DNA of 64,000 bases from Anthoceros angustus (GCA_010909165.1 MU008175.1:124001-188000); one strand, 5' to 3'; counted from the stretch's first letter, positions 21,659-34,694 are shown. Program-made: numbers and translations. Notes: a model not told the origin generated them from the letters alone.

Positions 21659-22674
21659 CACGATTTATAGGGCAGTGTATGGTGGGTTAACTCATATCGG
21701 TTAGATTAACTTGTAGTGTCTTTTGATAACTTGTATATTAGGTTGTAGGCCAGAGGTTTATAGTGTAGTGTGTGGTGGGCTAACTCACTGCGGTAGGATT
21801 GACTTGTAGTATCTTTTGATAACTTGTATATTAGCTTATGGGCCCACTAGAGCTGGCATTAGAGAATCTCAAGATTGTAGAAATTAGATGAGACTAATAA
21901 TATGTGTGGAAGTTTATGATACAAATCATGTTTTTACGATGCATCATGCTCGAGAAGGAGGAAGAGCTTTGGAAAGTCGGAGGAGGAGGAGGTTTGGAAA
22001 GTCGGAGTCCGAGGAGGAGGTTTGGAAAGTCATCAAGGGACCACGTGATGGTTGGCATGGATGCCGCGATGGCTAGTGACTGGACCTGTTGAATGAATTG
22101 AGAGACAAAATGCGCAACCCGCAGATGGAGGGCCTAATGGCAAGGTAGAATACCACGAAAGAAACTCTACAACTTAAAACCCTAAGATGAAGGAAAAGAA
22201 TCTCCTGACAACATCCGAACCGTACACTCAAGTTGTGTGACAAGAAGGGTTTAGGGTCTAAGGTTTTTGTGCCCTTCCGTTGCCCGACTGACCCTGCCAT
22301 ACTGTTTTCAGGCCGAATACGTGGTTCAAGACCTATTCAACAATCCTCGAAAAAGGCAATACAATTCAAAGCGCCAAAGTAAATAAATGCCCTATCAAAT
22401 TGCCACGGAACCTAGTGGGAATCGCTGCTGCCCAACCACCAACCGAGAGGGAATGTGCTCTAGGACCATTACGTCCAGAGTCTTTGAGAAGTCTGTCCCA
22501 CGCAGAGTAGTCCATATGGCTTTTGCTGACGCAGAGAAAGATAGTCATTCCTACCCGACACTCACTTGAGCACACTGCAAGAAAAGACAATTCCACAGAA
22601 ACGCGGTTCTTCAGACTTCCTATCCAGAGATATACCTGTAGCAACCAAGGCACATTCAGACGGCAGTACTTCAC

Positions 22675-24188
22675 TTACTTGTACAAGTAAGCTGCTATGC
22701 CGAGCACAATGATGAGAAGGACAATATCAATGCAGAAGTTTCGAGTTGACCGCAACTGCAAAATACAGCAGATGATTGGTTTCAATACAATGGACGTCCA
22801 CCAAAACTTTAGGAGAACTTGGCAAGGTTGCTAATCTCAACATGAACAGATAAGGTACCACCTTGGTGACTGTGTCTCGCAGCCTTGTATTCGTGCTTTT
22901 CAGGTCGGAGGAGGCTTTGTCGACCTGCCACAGATTTATTCAATACAAAATCAAGTTGGATCCAGTAAGTCTAATACAAATGATACGAGTGAGCCACGTC
23001 TCCTCACCTTGGTGTCAATCTCGTCAAGGAGTCCTTCTTGCTTCCTCAGCTCCTGCACCGTAAGTACAGACATTCAGAATCCAAAAGTACAGCAGGCAAA
23101 AAGATTTGAGCCCCAACCTTGTCATGCTACAAAACAACACACCTCATTCATATCTCCTGCCAGGTTCGTCAAGGTTGAGAGTCCTTCTGCAATTACATCC
23201 AGATTCTGATCCTGCAGTATTCTCATTCAAGAGCAAACGAAGAAGACGGAGGTTATCTCAGCCAGAATTCGGAAAACTGACAGTTTTCCTCTTGAATTAT
23301 GAAAATAAGATAACCTACTTGCTTCCTTCTGCGATCTTCATATTCTTGGCGGAAATTACTAGACTCTTCGGTTTGCTCATAATGAGAAGCATTGAAGTCC
23401 TCTGCACGTCCCACCTATCAGGCTTAAATCTATGTTTGCTCACTTCTCACATAACGGTGAAATCTCCGGTACCTTCCGCAGAGGCCCACAGGTGCTTATC
23501 TAGAACATTAGCCTAATGCATCAGTAGACAGAAGAGCTGGGGCCCTGGCTCCAGTACCTGGGTTTACAGAATCAATGCGAATCTCGGATCGAGTGGGTCC
23601 TGCTCTCCCACCCCATGCACCTCTTCTGCCTGTGGTCACTCCATCCGGAATGGATTCAATCCTTTCCTCCAGGGCTAAGACCAAATCTGGTCGTGCCTCC
23701 TGCTCATCTCTGCTAAGTCCTTTTACCTGTCCGCATCAGGCACCCATATCTAGTTTGAGTCAGTGCCAGGCAATTCTCTCCAACCTTCAAAACCTGAAAA
23801 TCGCACCAAGATCACCCAACCTTCTTGAGCGCAAGCTTTTGCAGCTTAGGTATCTCATTCTTCAGAGCAGCTTTGGACCTCCGTATCTCTGCATTCAGCG
23901 TTGCTGCTGCTGCTCTGTTGGTCTCTACAGAGACATCATTTGCTTTCTGCACACACACAGATGCTAAGTACAGCAACAAGGAACCCTAACCCAAATACAA
24001 GAAGAGAAGCTGACATACATAAGAGAGCATACCTGAGCTATAGCTTGGATCTCAGCTTCCACCACTGTATACAACCTGAGGAACGGATCAGTGCCGGAGA
24101 CCTGCTGCTCCCTCTGCTTGTCGAGGTCATACTTGTCGTACTTTTTGCAAACAGCGTCCACTCGCGTTAGAATGTCAATTACACTCAT
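22675..24188 (-). CDS. SYP71: SYP7-type Qc-SNARE (syntaxin of plants 71-like)
   Basis: Eight exons on the minus strand: 24188-24033, 23946-23821, 23726-23558, 23401-23319, 23211-23143, 23052-23008, 22924-22862 and 22755-22675. All have GT-AG introns of 83-156 bp and consistent phases, giving 263 residues against about 266 in Arabidopsis SYP71. It begins MSVIDILTRVDAVCKKYDKY, as the family does. The SNARE helix spans about residues 170-235 with the zero-layer glutamine at Q206 (context RKQEGLL). A single C-terminal membrane anchor (about 244-262) is followed by only a Lys. SYP7 proteins are plant-specific Qc-SNAREs acting at the ER, plasma membrane and cell plate in fusion complexes. The gene is transcribed head to head with SF3B1. 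Confidence 0.95.
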
Positions 24189-24995
24189 CTCGTCGGTCTA
24201 GAAGCCCCGTGTGCACCAGTATCCGGACAGCGTCTTTCGTCGGACTAACGACCCCCTGCAGCAGTATCAGAACTGTGTCTTTCCTGTCACCCAGAGAATA
24301 CCTTTTAGAGGGCATTCCAGCTAAGCCACCGGAAACCTTCATAAAGATCCCAGCTTTCAAAGTACAAGCGGAACAGATCTCCAGCTTTGATAGCCGGCGC
24401 ATCTTACCAGACCAGGCCTGGCTCCAACCACAGATCTCCGGCCTGCGAATGGGCACAGTCGAATGTCACAGGAGCTCGCGGGAATCGGAGACTGGCCTGC
24501 GTACATAATAGGTAGTATGTATCCTTCTTCGCGCCCACCCAGCTCCAGATCCCACGGTCTGAAAGGAGAAGAGTATTATCTGGTTCCGTCTCTGTAGCGT
24601 TAATTGAAGTTAATATAAGATGCAACCTTGGATTGCTTAGCCTTCAAGTCCGGGAAGGGGCTAGGAAGGAGAAGGGCGAGGCCGCTTTAGAACCCAACAG
24701 ATCAATTAGTGGAGGCAGAGTAGCTCGCCTCGGTCGTGGTCGCGGCAGAGCGTCGTCTGCTGGCTTCGGTGCAAACTTCTGGTAAGCTGCTGCTGCTTCT
24801 AGGTCACATTGCTTGGGCATGTCGGTGCGTTGGTTCCTTTAGGTTTGTCCGTTTTCTATGCTTTTTGGTTCTGGAGGTGGCTGGCTGCGGGACGCCGCCT
24901 TTCTTGTCAGTGGGTGCAAGATACGTGAAACAACAAAATTCCGCGGAGTTTGGTTGGCTAATCAGCGGCGTGGTGTGTTCGATTTGTAGGTGGCC
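24189..24995. promoter_or_regulatory. Shared intergenic region of SYP71 and SF3B1, with SF3B1 5'-UTR intron
   Basis: Only 807 bp separate the two start codons of divergent genes, so it must hold both leaders and promoters. A 5'-UTR intron of SF3B1 is visible: donor GTAAGC at 24782 and acceptor TTTGTAG ending at 24989, six bases before the ATG. A leader intron next to a translation start is common in constitutive plant genes and often raises expression. No TATA box was assigned. Confidence 0.55.
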
Positions 24996-27900
24996 ATGGA
25001 GGTGGAAAATGAGATTGCTCGGGTTCAGGAAGAGCGGCGGAAGGCCAGCGCCGCTCTCACTTCAGTGAGCTTTGATAAGGACCTGTACGGTGCTGGAAAC
25101 CGGTTTGAGGGCTATGAGCAGTCCATTCCTGTGAACGAGGAGGATGAGGACACGGATGTGAATCAGCTGGATATCAATTCTAGGAAGCGGGCCTCTTACA
25201 CTGCCCCGAAGTCCGTGTTGCAGGATATTCCGAGGGGTGAAGTTGCGGAGGATGACGTTGTGAAGTCGCGGAAGATTATTGACAGGGAAGATGAGTATCG
25301 GAGGAGGAGGTTGGACAGGATCATTTCTCCAGATAGGAATGATGCTTTCGCTATGGGAGATAAGACTCCTGATCCTGCTGTTAGGACGTATGCGGATGTT
25401 ATGCAGGAGGAAGCATTGAAGCGGCAGAAGGAGGAAACGTTGAAGCTCATTGCGAAGAAGAAGCAAGATGAGTTGGAGAAAAGGGCCAAGGAGGAGTCCA
25501 GTGCCCCTACCAAAGCTCAGCAAGGAGCTAGTGCTGCTGCTGCTGCCGCCGCTGCGGCTGCTGCAGCCCAGGCTGCTGGCAAGCGCAGGAACAGGTGGGA
25601 TCTGTCCACTGAGCAGGAAGATGCCAAGAGGGCGAAGACATCGGAGTGGGATGCTCCAGATGCTACTCCCGGCCCTAGCCGGTGGGACGCGACACCAACT
25701 GCTGGACGTGCGGGTGTTGAATCCACTCCCAGTATTTCTAGAAGAAATCGCTGGGATGAGACCCCCACGCCTGGCCGACTGGCGGACGCTGATGCAACCC
25801 CTGCAGGAGCCGTGACGCCGGGTGCTACTCCGGCTGGGATGACCTGGGACGCCACACCTAAGGTGGGGGGCTTGGCTACTCCAACTCCCAAAAAGCAGCG
25901 GTCTCGCTGGGATGAAACTCCTGCGACTATGGGGAGTGCCACCCCTATGCTGGGAGCAACACCTGCAGCTTTCACACCTGGTGTTACTCCGGTTGGAGGG
26001 ATTGAGCTGGCAACACCTACTCCAACACAGATTGCCGCTCTGAGGGGGCCTATGACTCCGGAGCAATATAACATGCTGCGATGGGAGAAAGATATTGAAG
26101 AGCGGAATAGGCCTTTGTCAGACGAAGAGCTGGATGCCATGTTCCCCATGGATGGGTACCGAGTTCTGGAACCCCCTGCCTCCTATGTGCCCATCAGAAC
26201 GCCTGCTCGAAAGCTCCTAGCAACGCCAACTCCTTTGGGTGGCACACCCTTATATGCTATTCCAGAAGAAGATCGGGGTCAGCATTTTGATGTACCGAAG
26301 GAGGCCCCTGGGGGGCTGCCTTTTATGAAACCCGAAGATTATCAGTATTTTGGGGCTCTGTTGAATGAAAAAGAGGAGGAGGAGATGAGCCCGGAAGAAA
26401 GCAAGGAGAGGAAAATTATGAAGCTGTTGCTGAAGGTGAAGAATGGGACTCCACCCCAGAGGAAAACAGCCCTTCGACAGCTGACGGACAAGGCAAGAGA
26501 GTTTGGTGCGGGCCCCCTTTTTAACCAGATTCTACCCCTCCTCATGTCTCCCACCCTGGAAGATCAAGAGCGGCACCTTTTGGTAAAGGTGATTGACAGG
26601 GTGCTGTACAAGTTGGATGAGCTGGTCAGGCCGTTTGTGCACAAGGTTCTGGTGGTCATTGAACCTTTGCTCATAGATGAGGACTACTATGCACGAGTGG
26701 AGGGAAGGGAAATTATATCAAACTTGAGTAAGGCTGCAGGTCTAGCTACAATGATTGCTGCAATGAGACCTGATATTGACAATATTGATGAGTATGTGAG
26801 AAATACAACTGCCCGAGCTTTCAGTGTGGTTGCATCAGCTCTGGGTATCCCAGCTCTTTTGCCGTTTTTGAAGGCTGTTTGTCAGAGTAAGAAGTCATGG
26901 CAGGCAAGGCATACAGGTATAAAGATTGTGCAGCAGATTGCTATCTTGATGGGCTGTGCAGTCCTGCCACACTTGAGGTCTCTTGTGGAGATCATAGAAC
27001 ATGGACTCAACGACGAGAATCAAAAGGTCAGGACAATCACTGCTTTGTCTCTTGCAGCTTTGGCTGAAGCTGCAGCTCCATATGGTATTGAGAGCTTTGA
27101 CTCAGTGCTGAAACCCCTGTGGAAAGGTATCAGATCACATCGCGGTAAGGTGTTGGCAGCGTTCTTGAAAGCCATTGGATTCATTATTCCACTTATGGAT
27201 GCAATGTACGCCAGCTACTATACGAAGGAGGTTATGGTGATTCTGATCCGTGAGTTTCAGTCACCTGATGAGGAGATGAAAAAAATTGTGCTCAAGGTGG
27301 TCAAGCAATGTGTTAGTACCGAGGGTGTTGAAGCAGACTACATTCGAACAGAGATTCTTCCAGAGTTCTTCCGGAATTTTTGGGTGAGGCGGATGGCTCT
27401 CGATAGGCGAAATTATCGACAGCTTGTGGACACGACAGTGGAAATAGCAAATAAAGTGGGAGTTGCAGACATTGTCGGGAGGGTGGTTGAAGACCTCAAG
27501 GATGAGAGTGAGCCTTATCGCCGTATGGTGATGGAGACAATTGAGAAAGTGGTTGCAAACCTGGGAGCCTCAGATATTGATGCACGCCTTGAGGAGCTGC
27601 TCATAGATGGAATTTTGTATGCCTTCCAGGAACAAACTAGTGATGATGCGAATGTGATGCTCAATGGGTTTGGAACAGTTGTGAATGCCCTAGGACAGCG
27701 GGTAAAACCGTACCTGCCTCAAATTTGTGGTACAATCAAGTGGAGGCTAAACAATAAAAGTGCTAAAGTCCGACAGCAGGCTGCAGACCTTATTGCCCGA
27801 ATAGCTGTGGTCATGAAGCAGTGTCACGAGGAGCAACTCATGGGTCACTTGGGTGTTGTTCTCTATGAGTATCTCGGAGAGGAGTATCCAGAAGTGCTGG

Positions 27901-28844
27901 GGTCCATTCTTGGTGCATTGAAGGCCATAGTGAATGTCATTGGTATGACGAAGATGACACCACCGATCAAGGATTTGCTTCCACGTCTAACGCCAATTTT
28001 GAAGAACAGGCATGAGAAGGTGCAAGAAAACTGCATTGATCTTGTAGGTCGGATTGCTGACAGGGGTGCAGAGTTTGTTCCTGCTCGTGAATGGATGAGA
28101 ATATGTTTTGAGCTCTTGGAGATGCTAAAGGCTCACAAGAAAGGCATTCGTCGAGCTACAGTGAACACATTTGGGTACATTGCGAAAGCAATTGGCCCTC
28201 AGGATGTTCTTGCAACTCTCTTGAATAACCTCAAGGTGCAGGAGCGGCAAAACCGCGTTTGCACAACCGTGGCTATCGCCATTGTTGCAGAGACGTGCTC
28301 ACCCTTCACTGTACTTCCAGCTCTCATGAATGAGTATAGGGTGCCGGAGCTGAATGTGCAAAATGGAGTGTTGAAGTCTCTATCGTTTCTGTTTGAGTAC
28401 ATCGGTGAAATGGGGAAGGATTATATCTATGCAGTGACACCTCTTTTGGAGGATGCTCTTATGGACAGAGATCTTGTGCATCGGCAGACAGCAGCGTCTG
28501 CTGTTAAGCATATGGCTCTGGGCGTTGCTGGGCTGGGTTGTGAAGATGCATTGATCCATCTGCTTAATTATGTTTGGCCAAACATTTTTGAGACCTCTCC
28601 TCATGTCATCAATGCAGTGATGGAGGCTATCGAAGGCATGCGCGTCGCATTGGGACCTGCTGTCATTCTTAACTACTGCCTTCAGGGTCTGTTCCATCCA
28701 GCGCGCAAGGTCCGGGAGGTGTACTGGAAGATCTACAACTCATTGTATATTGGTGCGCAGGATGGCCTAGTCGCTGCGTATCCAGTTTTAGAGGATGACC
28801 CTAACAACGTGTATAGCAGGCCAGAGCTGATGATGTTTATCTAA
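24996..28844 (+). CDS. SF3B1: Splicing factor 3B subunit 1 (SF3b155), intronless coding region
   Basis: The ATG at 24996 follows the leader-intron acceptor; 1,282 codons run to TAA at 28842-28844 without introns, as in other plants. SF3B1 is the large HEAT-repeat scaffold of the U2 snRNP SF3b complex that clamps the branch-site adenosine in the nucleus. The N-terminal third is disordered and carries repeated RWD(E/A)TP motifs (about residues 195-310), the ligands of U2AF-homology domains, plus Thr-Pro phosphosites and a run of 12 alanines near residue 180. [19 protein letters not shown] is the p14/SF3B6-binding segment. From about residue 470 the HEAT array is almost identical to the plant and human proteins, ending [11 protein letters not shown]. 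It is intact, with no lesions, in contrast to the neighbouring elements. Confidence 0.97.
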   Translation: MEVENEIARVQEERRKASAALTSVSFDKDLYGAGNRFEGYEQSIPVNEEDEDTDVNQLDINSRKRASYTAPKSVLQDIPRGEVAEDDVVKSRKIIDREDEYRRRRLDRIISPDRNDAFAMGDKTPDPAVRTYADVMQEEALKRQKEETLKLIAKKKQDELEKRAKEESSAPTKAQQGASAAAAAAAAAAAAQAAGKRRNRWDLSTEQEDAKRAKTSEWDAPDATPGPSRWDATPTAGRAGVESTPSISRRNRWDETPTPGRLADADATPAGAVTPGATPAGMTWDATPKVGGLATPTPKKQRSRWDETPATMGSATPMLGATPAAFTPGVTPVGGIELATPTPTQIAALRGPMTPEQYNMLRWEKDIEERNRPLSDEELDAMFPMDGYRVLEPPASYVPIRTPARKLLATPTPLGGTPLYAIPEEDRGQHFDVPKEAPGGLPFMKPEDYQYFGALLNEKEEEEMSPEESKERKIMKLLLKVKNGTPPQRKTALRQLTDKAREFGAGPLFNQILPLLMSPTLEDQERHLLVKVIDRVLYKLDELVRPFVHKVLVVIEPLLIDEDYYARVEGREIISNLSKAAGLATMIAAMRPDIDNIDEYVRNTTARAFSVVASALGIPALLPFLKAVCQSKKSWQARHTGIKIVQQIAILMGCAVLPHLRSLVEIIEHGLNDENQKVRTITALSLAALAEAAAPYGIESFDSVLKPLWKGIRSHRGKVLAAFLKAIGFIIPLMDAMYASYYTKEVMVILIREFQSPDEEMKKIVLKVVKQCVSTEGVEADYIRTEILPEFFRNFWVRRMALDRRNYRQLVDTTVEIANKVGVADIVGRVVEDLKDESEPYRRMVMETIEKVVANLGASDIDARLEELLIDGILYAFQEQTSDDANVMLNGFGTVVNALGQRVKPYLPQICGTIKWRLNNKSAKVRQQAADLIARIAVVMKQCHEEQLMGHLGVVLYEYLGEEYPEVLGSILGALKAIVNVIGMTKMTPPIKDLLPRLTPILKNRHEKVQENCIDLVGRIADRGAEFVPAREWMRICFELLEMLKAHKKGIRRATVNTFGYIAKAIGPQDVLATLLNNLKVQERQNRVCTTVAIAIVAETCSPFTVLPALMNEYRVPELNVQNGVLKSLSFLFEYIGEMGKDYIYAVTPLLEDALMDRDLVHRQTAASAVKHMALGVAGLGCEDALIHLLNYVWPNIFETSPHVINAVMEAIEGMRVALGPAVILNYCLQGLFHPARKVREVYWKIYNSLYIGAQDGLVAAYPVLEDDPNNVYSRPELMMFI

Positions 28845-29060
28845 GTTCAGCCTGCAAACTCTATTAACGTTTCCGTTGTTCTTTGAATTCCACTGTTTCT
28901 TCTATTCCCGAACGTTCCTGTTCTTTTGCTCCTGTCGTTTCGCATGTCTAGTCTGTAGCAGGCCAGAGCTGCTGATGTTTATCAAAGTTCAGGCTGCAAA
29001 CTCTTTGACGTTTTCGTTGTACTATGAAATCCATGCGTATGCTATTCCCAAACATCTGTG
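28817..29060 (+). repeat. Tandem duplication of the SF3B1 stop-codon region
   Basis: The segment GGCCAGAGCTGATGATGTTT plus the next ~80 bp (from 28819) is repeated from about 28963 with a period of 144 bp. The second copy has lost the stop codon (ATCTAAG became ATCAAAG). It lies in the 3' UTR and is diverged by about a fifth, so the duplication is old and does not alter the protein. Confidence 0.7.
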
Positions 29061-30340
29061 CTTGGGCTCTTGGCGTTTCTCGCGCCATTTCCATTGTGGT
29101 ACTGTCAGCTCGTGTAGGGGTACCGATGTTTGATCTGATAAGTTGAAGTGCTCCGCATTCCACGTGTTGAAGCTGATCCCGTCACTTCCATTCTGCATCT
29201 TCCCTGTCAGTTGGGTGTCTGGTGATATGATGGACCGGAAGACCCTCCGATGATGTGCTCCGTAGCCCACGTCCTTAAGGTTTACGCGGCACTCCCATCT
29301 GGAAGTGCCCGATTTTGTTGGGTAGAGTAACATATGGGCTTCCGGACGCGGCACTTCATCCGGACACTCGTTTTTCAATGCAATAACCGGACGTTTTTGT
29401 AAGATTTCATCCATTTCTTTGGTTTCTACTCAAGTTTCTGGTCCTCGAAGCTAGTACCTGGTGAATATATTGAAATCCAATTCTGGTGGATTCTCCATCA
29501 AGAGCTGATAAAAAAGGATTGCAATAAACTCTTATTTTAAGCTTATGTACTTTGAATGTAAGGGGATTGGTGGTGTTTGGTTAGTGTCTTAATGCCTCCA
29601 AGTGCTCAAATTGAGACTCTTTAGGTGGCAAAAGACTCTTGCCGCCTAAATTCACAAGTGTTAATTATCGCAGCTCTTCACTCTTCTAATTGCCCTTTGC
29701 TCCCCCAAAGTCTACACGACCACAAGCGTGTAGTCAACAGAGATTCTGAAAGCTAGAGCTGGAATTGAGCTACTCCCTACATTCCATTGCACTTGCCCCA
29801 CCCCTTCTTCTGCAATTGCATCTGATTTTTTATGTATATATCTTCTCAGGTGAACTGAACACGGAGATAACCAGACCTCGTTATGAAATAGCAAAAAAAC
29901 CTATAGGCAATCCTTTGCCGTTGGCCGGTGCTCTTGTGATGTACTCGTGCTTGTCTATAGTGGTAACCATATTGATAGTCTCCCTCCCAACTACCACCCT
30001 TGCTACCACTTCTCTAGTACTCTGCCTTGCAGTCATTGCATTGTGTTGGTTTTTGTAAGTGCCCACTCTATTTGATCAAAGTACGTAACACGTCTCTCCG
30101 AGTGCAAGCGTTTCTGGCTCTTCCTCGTAATCACAAAAAATGCTAAACATACGTACACTTACATCCATGTATCTAGAAAGGAACAATCAAAACTACTGAC
30201 GATATACCAATACGATATGTCTCAATGGCACACACTATACCACAGGTGTGTCTGTTCTCCCAGCTACAAGCTCCATGAAAGTCGGCTGCTTCTTTTTGGT
30301 TGGAAGCTTCCAACTGCTCTTAGATTCCCAAAACACAAGC
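29061..30340. other. SF3B1 3' flank and intergenic DNA, no gene supported
   Basis: Short ORFs occur on both strands (for instance minus 29414-29022, and plus 29765-30058 with hydrophobic stretches), but none shows a family motif or splice context. A MULE 3' flank should lie near its right end; no terminal inverted repeat was found. Confidence 0.4.
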
Positions 30341-30347
30341 TTCCTTT

Positions 30348-32393
30348 TCAAGTTGTTGTCAGAATTGTGGGATCAGCCAAGATAGACAGTGTCGGCAGCA
30401 TGGTCTTCCCTTCTGCCTCCGCTCCTAGACTCTCTAGCTGCCTGATCATTTGTTGGAATAAACATGTTGCATGTTGTTGCAGAAAAGGCCACTTCTCTAA
30501 CACGGCTATCAAATGTTGGCACAAATTTCCTATGTTTGGAGTTGCATCCATTAATTTTCCTGCTGCCTGTGTGGTTGACTCTTCAAGAGTGTGCAAGAAG
30601 GTAGTGCACCATGGCTTACTGCCGCTACCCCTATGTCACGAGAGAGATAATTCTCCCACAAGTTCGTACCTGCATCTTGATTAATCCGCATGCAAGGTTG
30701 TCGAAATTGTGTTTGAGCCTGTGCAACCTCAGAGTACCTAGCAAGTAATTTGTGAGTGGGGACTACTTTGTCCATTACCATCATGACCTTCAACTGGTGC
30801 TTGCACATAAAGCCTCTTGTCCCTTGCTTACATGTGCAATACCCCCAGGGCGTTCCAGCACCACTGACTGTATACTAGCGCACTCTTCCACGGTCCTGAC
30901 TTTGCACATATGCAAGGTTAGGAGATGCTGTGGTTGGTAAGAACACATCATTGTCTACGATGCTCATTGCTTTTTGGAAGGCACTCTTTATTATTTGCTC
31001 TTGCTTCAAGTTCCTAATCATGCCAATTGCTTTACATTGTGCCATATACCAGAAATGTCTATTCACCTCCTCGAACAAAATGTGCAGGAGCCAATCTAAA
31101 CGCCGGTTATGAAGGGTTTTTTTGGAAAGCAAGCATCTGTACTTCAAATGCTTGTGGTATGCCTCAATGGACGAGTTGCAATCCTGCCCTGCATGTGGCA
31201 CTGTACGCATAGCTTTAATCCACTGATGCATGTTAGAGCCCCATTGATCCTTAAAGTACCTGACAAAATTACCAGCCAACTCATGAAAGGTAGCATTGAA
31301 GTGTCCCAACCTTTCCGTGCCAGCTCAATTCACATCTATGCTATCATCAAGGTCCATATGCATAATGTCGCCCAACGACTTTCATGATGGCATGTCTTGT
31401 GTAGGGTTCCTCTACCTTTTTCAACAATTTCTGTAACCAGGCTCTCCTAACATGCCACAAGCATAAACAGAGTTGCATAGATGTTCCAAACACAACTTGA
31501 ATGACATTAATTTCCGCCAAACAATCATCTACTAGAAAAGCAGTGGGCTGCCATTCAAACTTTTGTCGTACCATCTTTCCACGCAAGGAATGCAATCACT
31601 GTAAAATGTCGTGTGTTGTGGCCTTACTTGTGATGACCCAAGCCACAGGAATGCCGTTGAAGTGGTCATCAAAAACCAAAAGTGTGAAGAGCTGGAACTT
31701 CCATTTGTTGGTGCCAAATGTGGCATCCATAGCAATGATCGAGTTGTGACCCCAACGAAGCATTGCCTGCATTTGAAAATCACTCTGGATGCTTAACATG
31801 AAGTCTGTGGCATGGTCCTCTGTTCCAGGCAGTGGGTAGAACACTTCGGATCTATGGATATCCATCCATAACTTGACACTCACCTCATCTGTTGCATGGA
31901 AATGCCACACCCTGGCATCAAGTTCAGCTTGTAAATTCCTAATGTCCCTTGGAAGGAGAAAATCATCCCTCTCAAGGATTGCTTGTGGATCACGATGCTT
32001 CCGTAGGAAAACATCAGACTCATGATCTTTCAAGATCTGAAAGGCTGTTGTCTTACACAACAACTTGTACTTCACCCATTCCTTCTTGGCAGCAGAAAAG
32101 TAAGGAGCAAGGGTGCAGTTTGGATCTGAGTTACTGGCAAACAAACCATAACAATACTGCCCTGACGAATCAATGTGGTGCCCTTCATGTAATCTTAGTT
32201 CAGCCACATCACGGAACATTTCAATCTGGCTCACAAACACCAGAAATTGGCACCTTCGCCTCTTACTCTCCCCACACACTATCTTAGAGCGCCTGCTGCC
32301 AACGCCTGTCTTTGGCTTGTTAGTTAGATCAACACAAACTTCCGATTCAAGAGAACTGTACTTCCAGTAACTATAAGCACAACTGAACTTCAT
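30348..32393 (-). pseudogene. MULE-type transposase with SWIM zinc finger, inactivated
   Basis: The minus-strand ORF 32393-31596 contains the RNase-H-fold motif SIIAMDATFGTNKWKFQLF with the first catalytic Asp. It continues in the same frame after a TGA (31598-31596) with FLVDDCLAE (second Asp) and CLWHVRRAW (the CxxH signature). A frameshift between about 31347 and 31309 follows. The next part (31309-30875) ends in a TAG, and beyond that stop the same frame gives YCTCKQGTRGFMCKHQ, a CxCx8CxH SWIM finger, and a C-terminal tail to about 30551, with a further fragment in another frame to 30348. One nonsense codon, one frameshift and a second nonsense codon make it dead. Family: Mutator-like transposases, which act by cut-and-paste. 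TIRs were not found. Confidence 0.75.
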
Positions 32394-33476
32394 GTAATGG
32401 CAAGGAGTGGTAGGAGAGATTGCATTTTGCCTGATGCCTGACCTTGTCTACACATTTATTCTTATCAACTTTGTTGGAAAGAATTTTGATGACTCCTCAC
32501 TAAAGGTGAAATCTTGATGTATACACCAAGGAATGTAACAAGTTTTAACGAGACTGACTTTCTTCCGAACTGTGTGCACAACATCTTGTCATTCCAGGGT
32601 TTCCCTTGAGAAGGGATCCGAGCAGGGAGTTTGAACAATAAAAGGGCACACTTGGGGCTGAACAAGATAAGGTGCAATTGTACTCTTAGCTCCCACCATG
32701 CTCCCTACAATCCACAATCAAGCCGATTCGACTGTTAGAGTGCACGGAAATTAAAACGCTCAATTGTGCAAGCATGAGACGCAATTGGGAAAAGAGTCAT
32801 GAGATAGGTGGGACGCCTACGGTCATCGCGGGCCGAACCCAAGCTCAACTTTTGGAAGGGAGTTGTGACATTTCCTCTTCCCGGAGTAGAGGTATGATGT
32901 TAAAGACGAGATCCGAGGTTTATGTTAGGAATACAGTCGATTACGGTGAATACAGTGACACGAGACGGACTGGATTACGGTGGCATGGGCGAAGCCTTGG
33001 CTTTCGTAATCGGAGCGTAATCAGAGCTTTGATGGGCAACGGTAGACATGTCATGGTGAACGGCGGAAAGGCCGTGTGGATGGTGACATGGCCGCTGCGG
33101 TAAAGAGGAGTGTGATGCGACCAATGACATGACCGTTGCGGATGTGGTATGGTGGCCATGTGGAGCTGTGCTTTGGATTCCGTGTCCACATTAACTTTGT
33201 AGTGACTAATAGCACCTGCGCCCGGGCTGGGTCTCGGGAAATGCGCACCGAGTCCTAATTTTAAGAAAGTATTTTAATTACTTTCATTCATCCAATCTAG
33301 GTACCTACATATCGTGCCCACGCTTCACCTCCCTTCGGTTTCTTTCATAATCCTGGCTTGCTCGCTATGTGCATCTAGCCGGATAGGGTTGTGGAGCTTA
33401 GGGGTCTTCTTGGATTCCTTTATTTTCGTATTTAATTTAGTTTTTTAATCTCTTATTTATAGATAAGTTTTTATAG
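32394..33476. other. No gene seen
   Basis: The only open frames are short. The stretch may hold the 5' flank of the MULE and the 5' part of LINE copy 2, whose coding similarity to copy 1 becomes clear only from about 33480. Confidence 0.4.
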
Positions 33477-34119
33477 ATGATGTTAACCATGCTTCTAAGG
33501 CTCGGGCGGAATCCGCAGAGCAGTTGGAACAGGTCCCGGGTAATGCAACAAACCCTGCGTGTTGCAGTGCAGCGAGCGGTGAGTATGCTCGCGCCAGGCT
33601 CTTCGACCCTCCCTAGCCCGCTTACGAGGAGAGCATTGTTGCCCTCCGTGCCCTCCATCCAGCACGCAAGGATGCCATCCCCCCGGACATATCTGACTAC
33701 ATCCCGGAGGATCCCTTCTCCCTGGATCGGGCAGCTTTTGCTCTGGCACTCTCTACGACCCCACGTCTTTCCTGCCGGGTTATCAGGAATGGTGTTTGAA
33801 CACCTCAGGGACCTTTTTCTCCCCGAAGATCCATCTAGTGGCTTCCCAGAGCTCTTTTCTCTGGCCGCTGCGGTGGCTCGGGGTGAGACGCCTCACCGGA
33901 TTTCCCATGTTCTTGCAGCTAGCAGGCTTGTCGCTATGGACAAGCCTGCCCCAGGCTCGGGCGTGCGCCCACTCGCGGTCGGGAAGCCTTCATGCGGCTA
34001 CTCAGCCGCACTATTGCCCTTCAGTGCCGCTCTCTTCTTCAGCAGCACCTCAACCCCCTTCAATTTGGCATTGCCACTCCAGGGGGCTGTGAATCTGTGG
34101 TGCTTGGAGTGAAGGCATG

Positions 34120-34562
34120 TGTCGCGCCACGGCCGCATAGCGGACATGGCAGCATGCCATCCTATCAAAATCCGCAAAACAAAAAGTCTTTTAACTACTT
34201 GCTATCAACTCATAACCTTGGGCCACATGCGTCATCACCACCTCCGTCTCACTGCGTTTACAAATGTCTGGCTGTTCTATTGAATCAGACATCAACAATC
34301 CGTCCTCAATGACGGATTCTGGCCTTTGTAGCCTACACCGCCGATCTTAATTCGGCCCGAATTCAAGCCGTGATCACACCCGCACATGTCGGAGATCTTC
34401 GCCGAGCCGTAATTGCGCTTGTGATATTACGCTTGTATGGTCCACATAACCACGACACCATCCTATTTCCATACCCATGCCACTCATCATGCCACCACAC
34501 ACAGCACGCACACCATCACACTCGATTCTTATCTACCTCTTTCTACCACTGCGTGCCATGCG
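34120..34562 (-). repeat. 3' LTR (left end) of the gypsy element
   Basis: It begins at the TGTC tip and extends to TACCACTGCGTGCCATG at about 34562. Its inner 290 bp (34272-34562) match the right end 47046-47345. The outer ~150 bp are repeated again at 34568-34715, so a second, partial LTR copy sits in tandem. Small indels separate all copies. Confidence 0.65.
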
Positions 34563-34694
34563 GTCATCGCCACGGCGCATAGCGGACATGGCGGCATGCC
34601 ATCCTATCAAAATCCACAAAACAAAAGTCTTTTAACTACTTGCTATCAACTCATAACCTTGGGCCATGCGTCATCACCACCTCGTCTCCTGCGT

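Noticed and set aside
24990-24995. GTG at 24990 as the SF3B1 start
   Set aside because: It is the first base triplet after the leader-intron acceptor; the ATG six bases later fits the family and a plant start context.
29765-30058. 97-codon ORF with hydrophobic stretches
   Set aside because: Thr/Leu/Val-rich low-complexity sequence, no splice or family support, and an equally open shadow on the other strand.
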